Positions 8,960-17,820 of a stretch of 64,000 nt of DNA are shown here, piece by piece; the stretch's first letter is position 1; the number at the start of each line of letters is the position of its first letter. The notes under the pieces are model-generated. The model did not search any database. It saw nothing but the letters and a program-made list of their open reading frames with translations, and had not been told where the DNA came from. The DNA is taken from positions 62,001-126,000 of the forward strand of contig NZ_PDHM01000020.1 in assembly GCF_002573715.1 (NCBI RefSeq). Reading direction: 5' to 3'. The DNA is from Paenibacillus sp. EZ-K15. GTDB lineage: Bacteria; Bacillota; Bacilli; Paenibacillales; Paenibacillaceae. Made by a program: the position numbers and the translations under genes.

Positions 8960-10576
8960 ATGTCTAAGTCCATTTCCATCTTTGATACGACACTTCGCGA
9001 CGGAACCCAAGGCGAAGGAATCAGCTTGTCGGCGGACGACAAGGTCAAAATCGCCAAGAAACTCGATGCTCTTGGTGTTCATTATATTGAAGGCGGTATC
9101 CCGGGAAGCAACAGCAAGGACATCGAATTTTTCAAAAGAGTCCAGGATCTCGGCTTAACCTCAAAAGTAACCGCGTTTGGCAGCACTCGCCGCAAAGGCT
9201 CCATCGCCGACCAGGATGCCAATCTGCTTCGGATTTTGGAATCCGGCGTTTCTGCGGCCACTTTGGTCGGGAAGTCATGGGATTTCCACGTCCATACCGC
9301 GCTTCAGACGACACTCGAAGAGAATCTGGCGATGATCTATGATTCCATCGCTTTCCTGAAGCAAAAAGGCCTCGAAGTGATTTTTGATGCCGAGCACTTT
9401 TTTGACGGCTATAAGAACAATCCCGAATATGCTGTTGCCGTATTGTCCAAAGCACGAGAGGCAGGCGCTGATTGGCTTGTCATGTGCGATACGAACGGCG
9501 GCAGTCTCCCGCACGAGATCTCGAACATTGTGACATCTTTAGCGGGTCCATTGCCCGGCGCTCCACTCGGCATTCACACCCACAACGATTGCGAGCTTGC
9601 CGTTGCCAACACCCTGAGTGCCGTACAGGCTGGTGTCCAGCATGTGCAGGGAACGATGAACGGTTATGGGGAACGTTGCGGGAATGCCAACCTGTGCTCC
9701 ATCATCCCGAATCTGCAGTTGAAGCTGGGTTATGAATGCATCGGAGACGACAACCTACGCACGCTGACAAATACCGCACGGTATATCAGTGAAATCGCCA
9801 ACGTCAATATGCCGGTCAACCAGCCGTATGTGGGTAACGCTGCCTTTGCCCATAAGGGAGGCATCCATGTTTCGGCGATCCTGCGCGATTCTAGAACGTA
9901 CGAGCATATCGAACCGGAGAAAGTCGGAAACAAGCAGCGCGTGCTTGTATCCGAGCTTGCAGGACAGAGCAACATCGTATCGAAGGCGCAAGACATGGGT
10001 CTTGACTTTGATCCGGCTAGTGAACAATCCAAGCATATTATCGGAAAAATCAAGGATCTTGAGCATGAAGGGTATCAATTCGAAGGCGCAGACGCCTCCC
10101 TGGAGCTGCTTCTTCGGGAAGCGAACGGAGAGCTCAAGGAGCTGTTTACCTTCGAATCCTTCAAAATGCTGGTAGAGAAATCAGCCGGGCAACCGGTTGT
10201 CTCCGAAGCCTTCGTTAAAGTCAACGTTGCCGGTGAGAGCATCTACACTGCGGCAGAAGGCAACGGTCCGGTCAATGCGCTTGACAATGCGCTGCGTAAA
10301 GCGCTGGTCCAATACTTCCCGACACTCAAGGAAATGCATCTCGCTGACTATAAGGTACGGGTGCTGGATGACAAGGATGCGACGGCAGCCAAAGTACGGG
10401 TGCTGATCGAGTCCAAGAACTTTGAGAATTCCTGGAACACCGTCGGTGTCTCCAGCAACGTCATTGAGGCGAGCTGGGAAGCGCTGGTGGACAGTATGCG
10501 CTATGCGCTGCTCGGCCAAATCTCACCGGAACAAGTGCATGAGTCCGCGACTAGACAAGGGTTGGTTAATCACTAA
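8960..10576 (+). CDS. cimA: Citramalate synthase
   Basis: 538 aa. Condenses pyruvate and acetyl-CoA to (R)-citramalate, the threonine-independent route to 2-oxobutyrate and isoleucine. The HMGL-like catalytic start FDTTLRDGTQGEGISLS, the metal site HTHNDCELAVAN, and the NAAFAHKGGIHVSAI block are visible; the C-terminal LeuA-type regulatory domain covers about 400-530. The length and the LRDGTQGEG motif favour CimA over 2-isopropylmalate or homocitrate synthase. AAAGGAGG ribosome site. No leu/ilv genes are adjacent. Confidence 0.93.
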   Translation: MSKSISIFDTTLRDGTQGEGISLSADDKVKIAKKLDALGVHYIEGGIPGSNSKDIEFFKRVQDLGLTSKVTAFGSTRRKGSIADQDANLLRILESGVSAATLVGKSWDFHVHTALQTTLEENLAMIYDSIAFLKQKGLEVIFDAEHFFDGYKNNPEYAVAVLSKAREAGADWLVMCDTNGGSLPHEISNIVTSLAGPLPGAPLGIHTHNDCELAVANTLSAVQAGVQHVQGTMNGYGERCGNANLCSIIPNLQLKLGYECIGDDNLRTLTNTARYISEIANVNMPVNQPYVGNAAFAHKGGIHVSAILRDSRTYEHIEPEKVGNKQRVLVSELAGQSNIVSKAQDMGLDFDPASEQSKHIIGKIKDLEHEGYQFEGADASLELLLREANGELKELFTFESFKMLVEKSAGQPVVSEAFVKVNVAGESIYTAAEGNGPVNALDNALRKALVQYFPTLKEMHLADYKVRVLDDKDATAAKVRVLIESKNFENSWNTVGVSSNVIEASWEALVDSMRYALLGQISPEQVHESATRQGLVNH

Positions 10577-10591
10577 GGCTGTATCCAATAT

Positions 10592-10640
10592 AAAAAGCGC
10601 GTATCCGCCATGTCATGAACATGGTGGCCGCGCTTTTTTT
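10592..10640 (+). terminator. Terminator of cimA
   Basis: AAAAAGCGCG...CCGCCATGT / ACATGGTGG...CGCGC followed by TTTTTTT. Confidence 0.85.
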
Positions 10641-10672
10641 GGTGTTTCCGCCGCTTTTCGCTTCACAACTAA

Positions 10673-11224
10673 CTAATTCAACAGCTTGGTTACCTTTTTG
10701 CGAAGATCCTTGGGATCCGGAGCGCCAAGAATGATTTCCTGGATCACGCCGTTTCGATCAATCAGCACATTCGTCGGGAAGACCTGGCCTTTATACAACG
10801 CCTCGAACACTTCTCCTTTGGGATCGAGAAGGATCGGATACCGGAGTTCAAAATCCTTAACGAATTGACGCGCTTTCTTCTCATTGTCATACTTGGACAC
10901 GTTCACGCCGTAGATTTCCAGCTCATCTGCATATTCCGCCGCCAACTTATCGAGCTCCGGGGCTTCTTGCTTGCACGGTTCACACCATGATGCCCAAAAA
11001 TTGACGACCATTGCTTTATCGCGCGCTCCGCCGCCGGCATAGGTCTTATCGTCCATCCCCTTCAAGGTGAAGGTGGGGGCAAGCAGTCCAGCCTTGGCGC
11101 CTGTCTCCGTCGGGAGCTGCTTCTCTTGCGTGAAGACGGCCTGGATATTGTCACCGGCTTGGTTATAGATTACAGCGCCTGCCGCAATTACAAGCAGGAC
11201 GAGAATGATGATATTTCGTTTCAT
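10673..11224 (-). CDS. ResA/TlpA-like membrane-anchored thiol-disulfide oxidoreductase
   Basis: 183 aa. N-terminal membrane anchor (residues 4-22), then a thioredoxin fold with redox motif WASWCEPCKQEAPEL; CEPC is the motif of B. subtilis ResA, which reduces apocytochrome c. The cis-proline region GQVFPTNVLIDRNG is present. The resBC partners are not adjacent, so another extracytoplasmic reductant role is equally possible. Divergent from the JAMM gene. Confidence 0.85.
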   Translation of the reverse strand: MKRNIIILVLLVIAAGAVIYNQAGDNIQAVFTQEKQLPTETGAKAGLLAPTFTLKGMDDKTYAGGGARDKAMVVNFWASWCEPCKQEAPELDKLAAEYADELEIYGVNVSKYDNEKKARQFVKDFELRYPILLDPKGEVFEALYKGQVFPTNVLIDRNGVIQEIILGAPDPKDLRKKVTKLLN

Positions 11225-11330
11225 AGGTATAGGTTCCTTTGCTAAACTTAGTTATAGTCCCTATTGTACCCTGAAACCCTGATCTTTCAAACACGCGATC
11301 AACTTCAATTATAGCCCGGGAGGGAAAAAG

Positions 11331-11858
11331 ATGAACCCGTCTGACATGGCCCTGGAACAGCTTCTGCTGCACGCGGCAGTACAACAGCATATATCGGACT
11401 ATACGTATGATTGTCTGCCAGAGGAAGCCTGTGGCGTCCTTATCGGGCACTCTAGCGCAACAAGCCGATCGTTAACCGTTACGCAATTTATCCCCATAAA
11501 AAATACAGCGGAGTTTCCGCTGCATTCTTTTCATCTGGACCCTGTTCAATGGACCCGCTTGGTGTTAACTGAAAAAAGAATCGTCGGTTTGTTTCACAGT
11601 CACCCGCACACATCCCCTGAGCCGTCCGGCGAGGATCTGCTGCAGCTTCCATCCTTCGGCGGATTGCTTCAGGTATATGCCATCGGATCTCCTGCAGCTC
11701 CAAACGCTCCCGGCATGAAACCATTACAGCTTCATGCCTACAAAATTATGCGGGAAAAAGAAACCGCCGAATTAGACAGCCATCTACCGTCAAATTCCTG
11801 GGTTCGTCCGGCAGCAGAGTTCTATTCCCTCACCCCGATTCCTTGCCAGATCAAATAG
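11331..11858 (+). CDS. M67 (JAMM/MPN) family metallopeptidase
   Basis: 175 aa. The JAMM zinc motif is complete: an early Glu in PEEACGVLIG and GLFHSHPHTSPEPSGEDL (HxHx7SxxD). Bacterial members remove C-terminal residues from ubiquitin-like sulfur carriers or act on related conjugates. No ThiS/MoaD-like or E1-like gene is adjacent, so the substrate is open. Ribosome site GGGAGGG. Confidence 0.87.
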   Translation: MNPSDMALEQLLLHAAVQQHISDYTYDCLPEEACGVLIGHSSATSRSLTVTQFIPIKNTAEFPLHSFHLDPVQWTRLVLTEKRIVGLFHSHPHTSPEPSGEDLLQLPSFGGLLQVYAIGSPAAPNAPGMKPLQLHAYKIMREKETAELDSHLPSNSWVRPAAEFYSLTPIPCQIK

Positions 11859-11894
11859 GGTAATAGGCTATTGCTGCATCCATCATGTTCGAGG

Positions 11895-12635
11895 TTATGC
11901 CTCGCTTAGATAGACATACAAATCTCCCAGCGTGGTTGCATGGCCGCGCGCCTGAATTTCTTTCATATAATCCGCCCACAGCCGAGCAGTCATGCGCGCG
12001 TCGGACAGAGCATGATGCCGGCCCTCCACCGGGATGCCGCTGCTCCGAAGCAGCTCATCCAGACTGTAGTCCTTCTGCTCAGGATATAATCTCTGTGCGA
12101 GCATCATCGTATCGAGGAGCCGATGGGTTAATCGGACCTTCGATGTCTTCCACAAGGCTGCGTTCAGGAATCCGCGGTCATGGGCAGCGGCATGGGCAAC
12201 AAGCACCCTGCCGCCTATAAAAGCCATGAAATCATGCAGCCCCTCCATTAAAGGCGGGGCTGCATCAACCATATGCTGCGTAATTCCCGTCAGCTCAGCA
12301 ATGAATGGAGGAACAGGAGCACCGCTATTAACGATCATATGAAAGGTTTCGTTCTCGATCACTTGCTCGCCGAGGACCTTAATTGCACCGAATGACAAAA
12401 TTTCATCACCGTGCTGGTGATTGAACCCCGTCGACTCCAGATCAAATACGACAACCTCCAGCTCGTCCAGCGGGGTACCCAGAACCTCCGGCCTCCGGTT
12501 ATCCTTCATCCGGGATCGGATAAAGGCCAACTGCTGCGCCGTCTGCGCGCCGCGCATGGAAGCGATGGCGGAATTAAAGTTACCCGAACGGAGTGATCTC
12601 CAGAACCCACCGTTCGATGGTCCCGGTTCAGTCAT
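11895..12635 (-). CDS. DEDDh 3'-5' exonuclease (DnaQ/PolC epsilon-like)
   Basis: 246 aa. ExoI motif VVFDLESTGFNHQHGDEIL supplies the first D and E, ExoII-like VLVAHAAAHDRGFLN a D, and ExoIIIe HHALSDARMTARLW the catalytic H and D. About 55 N-terminal residues precede the fold. The ATG follows GAGGAGG and overlaps the stop of the DUF294 gene by four bases, so the two are translationally coupled. Possible proofreading, repair or RNA-trimming activity. Confidence 0.88.
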   Translation of the reverse strand: MTEPGPSNGGFWRSLRSGNFNSAIASMRGAQTAQQLAFIRSRMKDNRRPEVLGTPLDELEVVVFDLESTGFNHQHGDEILSFGAIKVLGEQVIENETFHMIVNSGAPVPPFIAELTGITQHMVDAAPPLMEGLHDFMAFIGGRVLVAHAAAHDRGFLNAALWKTSKVRLTHRLLDTMMLAQRLYPEQKDYSLDELLRSSGIPVEGRHHALSDARMTARLWADYMKEIQARGHATTLGDLYVYLSEA

Positions 12636-13711
12636 GGGTTCCTCCTCTCCGCAAAACGGTGCTCTCGCTGCAATGACCGGTGTATCCGTCTGACCACACC
12701 AAGCGTATCGCGAAGCTCGTACTGCATGGTTTTGTTCTTGAGCTGCTCCTGCGGGATATACCCGCTGCTCGTGATCAGCCCGTTCTCCAGCCGATGGGGC
12801 GTGTTATTTCTCAGCCGAAGCGCCGTCAAGAAAGCACGCTGCACGCTTTCCAGCAGCAAGTTGCCGCCCTCAAGCAGCATCACCTTCTCCATGCGCTTTC
12901 GCGTTGAGGTTTCGATGATGCCTCTTTGCAGCGCCATCGTGCGAATGCTGTTCACTAGCGGAATATAGACGCCATACTTTACGTCAAATTCACCGGCATG
13001 CTCACCAAACCGCTCCGTCACAATTCGCCCCATGACATTAAGCGTTGCCTTGTGCTTGACCGTGTTTCGCAGTACGGCATTGCCGATGCTCGGGTGCAGC
13101 TCGACAGAGCTTCGGAAATGGTCAACCCATTCCTCCGATAGTTTGCCATCTCCCGCTACATGACGGAGATCCGAGGCGATGATGAAATTGCGAATCGGCT
13201 CCCACTGCTGGTCTTCACACCAGTCGCTAATCTGATTTTTCCAATCGCCAAGCTTTTTGCTCCATAATGGTTCCGAACACATTACCTTTCCCGAACATTT
13301 GGGATAGCCTGCAACCTCCAGCAGATTCGCCAGCCGAAGGCCAAATTCCCGAAAAAAAGGGAGCTGATCCTCCTCCAGCTCATCACCAATGATCAGACCA
13401 TTGTCCTGATCACTCCACAGCGTAGCTTCCTGCCTTCCGCTGCTGCCAAAAGCAACAAACGCATAACGCGCAGGAGGCCGGCCCAAGCCAGCCTCCCACA
13501 TGTCCTGCTCACAGATTGCCGCGGCACGCTGTCCAATCAGGTCGTGCATCGTATTGACGGATGCGATCCACTCTCTCAGGTCCATGTCATGACGCATCTC
13601 GATCAGATGGTTCTGACAAGCGATCCGTTCATCTCGTATTTCCTGAGCAGTTGTTGCTGTCTGAATTTCCGAGAATACCGGAAACAGATTGACGGATTTC
13701 AGAGGTTTCAT
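12632..13711 (-). CDS. DUF294-type putative nucleotidyltransferase
   Basis: 359 aa. Nucleotidyltransferase core FVAFGSSGRQEATLWSDQDNGLII, the GS-x-x-R...DxD pattern shared with GlnD-type enzymes, followed by a helical DUF294 C-terminal domain. No CBS or cyclic-nucleotide domain is seen, unlike many homologues. Strong ribosome site AAGGAGG. Coupled to the exonuclease downstream; the ammonium transporter lies 48 bases upstream on the same strand. The nucleotide acceptor is unknown. Confidence 0.85.
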   Translation of the reverse strand: MKPLKSVNLFPVFSEIQTATTAQEIRDERIACQNHLIEMRHDMDLREWIASVNTMHDLIGQRAAAICEQDMWEAGLGRPPARYAFVAFGSSGRQEATLWSDQDNGLIIGDELEEDQLPFFREFGLRLANLLEVAGYPKCSGKVMCSEPLWSKKLGDWKNQISDWCEDQQWEPIRNFIIASDLRHVAGDGKLSEEWVDHFRSSVELHPSIGNAVLRNTVKHKATLNVMGRIVTERFGEHAGEFDVKYGVYIPLVNSIRTMALQRGIIETSTRKRMEKVMLLEGGNLLLESVQRAFLTALRLRNNTPHRLENGLITSSGYIPQEQLKNKTMQYELRDTLGVVRRIHRSLQREHRFAERRNP

Positions 13712-13759
13712 GCCGCGGCCTCCTTATTGCATATTCATTAACCATTTCGAGTTTAGTAT

Positions 13760-15199
13760 TTATAATGCGGTGTCGCTTCCAGGTAACGCTTTGCCTCCGG
13801 AACGAAACTCAGGGGACTTCCCTTCCGCTTCCGCCAGAAGTTTCATTTGCTCCGGATATCCGTAAGTTCCGTGTTCACTGATATCAAGGCCCATCAATTC
13901 TTCTTCCTCCGTTACGCGAATACCCATCGTGACTTTCATGATATACAGAATGATGAATGAGATCACGAGTACGAATGCAAACGTTCCGACCAGACCCAGA
14001 AGCTGAACGCCAAGCTGACCGAAGCCCCCGCCGTAGAACAAACCTTCTTTGCCTACGCCTGTAATTTCAACAAGTCTCGGTGCTGCGAACAAACCGGTGG
14101 ATACGGCACCCCACATACCGGCAATACCATGTACGGAGAATGCATATACAGGATCATCAATGCCTTTGCGGTCAAACCACTGAGCCGTAAAGAAGGTAAT
14201 CGTACCGGCTACTGCACCGATAACGACAGCCGCCCAAGGTTCCACGAATGCGCAAGCCCCTGTGATGGCAACAAATGCAGCGAGGATACCGTTCAGCATG
14301 CTGGGTATATCCGCTTTGCCCAGAACCGCCCAAGAGATCAGCAACGCTGCAAGCGCACCTGCCGCTGCTGCGATATTCGTATTTAAAGCCACAAACCCGA
14401 AGAAGCCGTCCGTGAGTGCGGAGATGGTGCTCCCCGGATTAAATCCGAACCAACCAATCCAGATGATGAACACGCCGAGTACCGATAATACCTGGTTGTG
14501 ACCTGGGATGCTGTTAGGCTTCCCGTCCTTATTATATTTGCCAAGTCGGGGTTTCAGAAGAACGGTAGCCACCAGCGCCGCTGTAGCACCTGTCAAGTGA
14601 ACGACCGTCGATCCGGCAAAGTCCTGCATACCCAGAGCCCCAAGCCAGCCGCCGCCCCACACCCAGTGAGCAACAATCGGGTAAATCACGATGGTGAACA
14701 GCAATCCGAACACGATATAAACGCTAAGCTTCGCACGTTCGGCCATACCACCGCAAGCGATAGCCAAGGAGACGGCTGCAAAGGATAAATGGAACAGAAA
14801 CATAATGGTCGTTGGCACATCGTAAGCGGACAAGGAATCAAATGAGCCTGATGCATTGTCACCACTTAAGAAAAAACCTTCAAATCCGAAAAAGCTGTTC
14901 CCGTTACCGAATGCCAGGCCAAATCCTAGCGCCCAGAAGGCGACGATCGAAATGCCGAAGGTCAGGAATGTTTTACCGGCAACGTGGCCTGCATTCTTCA
15001 TACGAACCGATCCGGCTTCCAGCAGTGCGAACCCTGCTTGCATGAAGAATACGAGCAATGCTGCCAAGAATACGAACACGGAGTTCAAACCAGCCGTTAA
15101 TTCAACATTTGTGGCTCCCCCATCAGCGGCGAACGCGCTCGCCGGGAATGCAAGCAATGCGATTGCTCCCGCCATTAAACCTAGCCATCTTTTGTTCAT
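13760..15199 (-). CDS. amt: Ammonium transporter
   Basis: 479 aa Amt/MEP/Rh channel. Cleavable signal (LLAFPASAFA) then about 11 membrane helices. Family blocks FLAALLVFFMQAGFALLEAGSVR, WVWGGGWLGALGMQDFAGSTVVHLTGA and VHGIAGMWGAV supply the conserved twin-His region. No glnK (PII) gene follows, unlike many amtB loci; the next gene is the DUF294 nucleotidyltransferase. Two GlnR/TnrA boxes bracket its promoter. Confidence 0.96.
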   Translation of the reverse strand: MNKRWLGLMAGAIALLAFPASAFAADGGATNVELTAGLNSVFVFLAALLVFFMQAGFALLEAGSVRMKNAGHVAGKTFLTFGISIVAFWALGFGLAFGNGNSFFGFEGFFLSGDNASGSFDSLSAYDVPTTIMFLFHLSFAAVSLAIACGGMAERAKLSVYIVFGLLFTIVIYPIVAHWVWGGGWLGALGMQDFAGSTVVHLTGATAALVATVLLKPRLGKYNKDGKPNSIPGHNQVLSVLGVFIIWIGWFGFNPGSTISALTDGFFGFVALNTNIAAAAGALAALLISWAVLGKADIPSMLNGILAAFVAITGACAFVEPWAAVVIGAVAGTITFFTAQWFDRKGIDDPVYAFSVHGIAGMWGAVSTGLFAAPRLVEITGVGKEGLFYGGGFGQLGVQLLGLVGTFAFVLVISFIILYIMKVTMGIRVTEEEELMGLDISEHGTYGYPEQMKLLAEAEGKSPEFRSGGKALPGSDTAL

Positions 15200-15217
15200 G
15201 TTTCACACTCCCCTTAA

Positions 15218-15234
15218 TGTAAGATAATATAACA
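15218..15234. promoter_or_regulatory. GlnR/TnrA box, downstream of the amt start site
   Basis: TGTAAGATAATATAACA is a perfect match to the TGTNA-N7-TNACA consensus for GlnR/TnrA. It lies between the inferred amt transcription start (about 15249) and the start codon, so binding there would be expected to block transcription. Confidence 0.85.
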
Positions 15235-15255
15235 TCAACTTGAATTCATATTGTC

Positions 15256-15284
15256 ATTATAGGGGGGTGAATGAATATCTGCAA
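15256..15284 (-). promoter_or_regulatory. amt promoter
   Basis: Minus-strand TTGCAG, a 17-base spacer containing a C-run, then TATAAT. Predicted start at about 15249, roughly 50 bases before the ATG. Confidence 0.75.
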
Positions 15285-15312
15285 CGGTTTTTTTCATGTT
15301 AAACACCATTTA

Positions 15313-15329
15313 TGTAATATAATCTAACA
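15313..15329. promoter_or_regulatory. GlnR/TnrA box, upstream of the amt promoter
   Basis: TGTAATATAATCTAACA is a second perfect TGTNA-N7-TNACA match. It is centred about 72 bases upstream of the inferred amt start, an activation-type position. A degenerate third half-site (CTAACA) occurs near 15350. The rest of the 15200-15518 intergenic stretch holds only the amt and MerR promoters. Confidence 0.85.
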
Positions 15330-15418
15330 TTAAGTGCATTCAGTGCAAATCGTCTAACATCATGTAGAGTTAAAAAAGACGACTAAACATCCATGTTTTT
15401 TTGTCACAACTATGACGT

Positions 15419-15448
15419 TTGACTGTATGGTTCATGATCATGTATCAT
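15419..15448 (+). promoter_or_regulatory. Possible promoter of the MerR gene
   Basis: TTGACT, an 18-base spacer and TATCAT, about 70 bases before the MerR-family start. Confidence 0.4.
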
Positions 15449-15518
15449 ATTTCTATTAAAATGAAAATATAAATGCATTCATTAATGTCCAATTCAATGA
15501 AAGCTTGTGAGGTGATGA

Positions 15519-15968
15519 ATGATGGGGATCACGAGAGGAAACCTTTTCCGAATCGGTGAGCTGGCCAAGGTTGCCGGAATCAGCGAAAGAACCATTGACT
15601 ATTATACGAAGCTGGGTTTGATCTCCCCTGAGAAACGGACGTTAAAAAATTACCGGTTGTACAGTTCTGAAACCTTAAGCACTCTCGAACGTATTAATCA
15701 GTTAAAGCAAGAGAAATATACTCTCGATGAGATTAAGGAGAGACTGGATCGCTGGAAGTCGGTACCTGATGATTCCGAAATGACGGAGAAGCTAACCAAG
15801 CTCGAAATACAGATGAAACAGCTGGAACGGGATGTGAAGGAACTCAACCCGCTTCTGCGTGAATTAAAACCAAGTCAAGCCCGGGAAGTACTTGCTAACA
15901 TCCTTCCTAAAGGAGCTGCCTGTATCGAGTCGATTCAAATTTTGTTGAACCAGTTCACTTCGATGTAA
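15519..15968 (+). CDS. MerR family transcriptional regulator
   Basis: 149 aa. Winged HTH at 10-75: FRIGELAKVAGISERTIDYYTKLGLISPEKRTLKNYRLY, then a coiled-coil dimerisation helix (about 85-125). The inducer domain is short and lacks an obvious metal-binding cysteine cluster. The HTH resembles GlnR/TnrA-type MerR proteins in general form only, and the C-terminus does not identify it as GlnR. Two adjacent ATGs after GAGGTGATG make the start ambiguous by one codon. Confidence 0.85.
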   Translation: MMGITRGNLFRIGELAKVAGISERTIDYYTKLGLISPEKRTLKNYRLYSSETLSTLERINQLKQEKYTLDEIKERLDRWKSVPDDSEMTEKLTKLEIQMKQLERDVKELNPLLRELKPSQAREVLANILPKGAACIESIQILLNQFTSM

Positions 15969-16010
15969 TGGTGAAGAACCAAATGACAACTTTGTATGGG
16001 GGTATGATAT

Positions 16011-16691
16011 ATGTATTCTGACTGGATGTTTATTCTCATTATTATCGCTTTTATATTCTCGCTCTGGGCTCAGTTCCGGGTCAAAGGCACCTTTAACAAA
16101 TGGACCAAGGTCGAGAACAGCACCGGCATGACCGGATACGATGCTGCCCGGCACATGCTGGATGCCAACGGACTCCACGATGTGCCAATTGAACCGGTGC
16201 CAGGCACACTCTCCGACCACTATGATCCGACCAAACGCGTTGTGCGTTTGTCCGAGCCCGTTTATTATGAACGTTCCATCTCGGCTGTCTCTGTTGCTTG
16301 TCACGAGGTCGGCCATGCGATCCAGCATGCGGAACACTATCCGATGCTTGTCGCCCGTCACAAAATGTTCCCGGTCGTAAATTTCGCATCGGGTATCGCT
16401 CCGTTTCTCTTGATTGCGGGATTCCTGTTCCAAGCCATGAATCTGGTCGGTCTCGGCATTATCTTCTTCTCTTGCGCCGTTGCCTTCCAGCTTGTCACCT
16501 TGCCGGTCGAGTTTAACGCAAGTAACCGTGCCCGTCAGCTGATGGTTCAAGAAGGCTATATCGCCAATGACGAAGAACGCGGAGTCGCTAAAGTATTGAA
16601 CGCCGCAGCTCTGACCTATGTCGCTGCCGCCTTGATCTCTCTGCTTGAGCTGATCCGTTATATCATGATCTTTACAAGCAACCGGGAATAA
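16011..16691 (+). CDS. yugP: Membrane zinc metallopeptidase, YugP family
   Basis: 226 aa. N-terminal helix, zinc motif SVACHEVGHAIQHAEHY (HExxH), then two or three C-terminal membrane helices. Matches the Zn_peptidase_2/YugP family in length and layout. Substrate unknown. Follows the MerR gene by 42 bases. Confidence 0.9.
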   Translation: MYSDWMFILIIIAFIFSLWAQFRVKGTFNKWTKVENSTGMTGYDAARHMLDANGLHDVPIEPVPGTLSDHYDPTKRVVRLSEPVYYERSISAVSVACHEVGHAIQHAEHYPMLVARHKMFPVVNFASGIAPFLLIAGFLFQAMNLVGLGIIFFSCAVAFQLVTLPVEFNASNRARQLMVQEGYIANDEERGVAKVLNAAALTYVAAALISLLELIRYIMIFTSNRE

Positions 16692-16710
16692 TTTAATAAA
16701 GCGTAACAAC

Positions 16711-16762
16711 AAAGGGCTTTCCTCTCTACCATGGTTTGGTGGAGAAGGAAAGCCCTCTTTTT
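16711..16762. terminator. Terminator between yugP and the LysR gene
   Basis: AGGGCTTTCCTCTCTACCA / TGGTGGAGAAGGAAAGCCCT with TTTTT on the plus side, between convergent genes. Confidence 0.85.
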
Positions 16763-16793
16763 AATTAGATTATTCTTGATAAATGAAGCCAGG

Positions 16794-17729
16794 TTAGGGA
16801 GTTGATGTGGAATCCGCTTTCCCTTCCTTTTTCGGTGACGGATCAATACCAAAATATTGAAGCAGAAACGCACGGAAGGCTTGCGCAACCGGTGGCAGCT
16901 TCTCGTCCGCGCGGTGAATCAGACCGATGGAACGCGTTACCTTCGGCTCCGAGATCCGGACGCGTGCCGGCTGCAGCGGATTCGTCTGGAATAGCGCCAT
17001 TTCAGGAAGCAAGCTGACCCCCATACCGGCGGCAACCAGCCCGCGGATCGTATCCGTTTCCTCGCCTTCAAAAGCAATTTTCGGCGTGAACCCGGCTTCC
17101 AGGCAGGCATGCCACACAATCGGACGCAAGGAGTAGCCTTTGCTGAACAGCACAAAGCGCTCCTCTTTCAATTGCTCCAGCTTGATGGACTGCTCCCCCG
17201 CAAGCGGGTGATTCGGCGGCAGGATCGCAAACAACTCCTCTGTCAAGACGATATCCCCATCCACTTGATCATGACGATCCGGAAACGGCGACACAAATGC
17301 CAAATCCACTTCAGCCCCAACCACGTCCCGGATCAAAGTCGGGAACATCCCCTGCTTGAACCGGAACTTCACGTTCGGGTATTTCTTCCGGAATTCAGCC
17401 ACAATGGACGGAATTAAATGGATGCCCAGGCTGTGCGGGAATCCGATGCGAATCTCCCCCTGCTCCGGGTCCAGAAATTCATGTATCTCGACGACCGCAC
17501 GGTCCAGGTCCTTCATAATGCTCTCAACCCGTTTGCAAAAAAGCTGACCTACCGGGGTTAACTGCAGATTCCGTCCTTTTTGCATGAACAAATTAACACC
17601 AAGCTCTTCTTCCAACTGATGTATTTGACGGCTGACGGCTGACTGAGCCACATGAAGTTCTTCTGCCGCTTGGGTAACGTGTTCCTTTTGCGCAACCTTT
17701 ACAAAGTATTGCAACTGTCGTAATTCCAC
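16794..17729 (-). CDS. LysR family transcriptional regulator (GltC-like)
   Basis: 311 aa from the GTG that gives the canonical N-terminus MELRQLQYFVKVAQKEHVT. An ATG 60 bases upstream is open but sits only 11 bases downstream of a possible TATAAT. The HTH QAAEELHVAQSAVSRQIHQLEEELG and the effector domain (from about 90) resemble B. subtilis GltC closely, for example the PEQGEIRIGFP region. GltC activates glutamate synthase genes, but no glt genes are in this window, so the target is unknown. Confidence 0.88.
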   Translation of the reverse strand: MELRQLQYFVKVAQKEHVTQAAEELHVAQSAVSRQIHQLEEELGVNLFMQKGRNLQLTPVGQLFCKRVESIMKDLDRAVVEIHEFLDPEQGEIRIGFPHSLGIHLIPSIVAEFRKKYPNVKFRFKQGMFPTLIRDVVGAEVDLAFVSPFPDRHDQVDGDIVLTEELFAILPPNHPLAGEQSIKLEQLKEERFVLFSKGYSLRPIVWHACLEAGFTPKIAFEGEETDTIRGLVAAGMGVSLLPEMALFQTNPLQPARVRISEPKVTRSIGLIHRADEKLPPVAQAFRAFLLQYFGIDPSPKKEGKADSTSTP

Positions 17730-17820
17730 GCCTTTTATCGCTCCATTCTTATTCCCTAGAAGACTTGAAGACTTTATCAAATCATCCAATTCTATTATAA
17801 CAGACCCCTCTAAGGTCCGA

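Noticed and set aside
15864..16712. 282-codon minus-strand ORF across the MerR gene and yugP
   Set aside because: Overlaps two clear plus-strand genes and has no recognisable domain.
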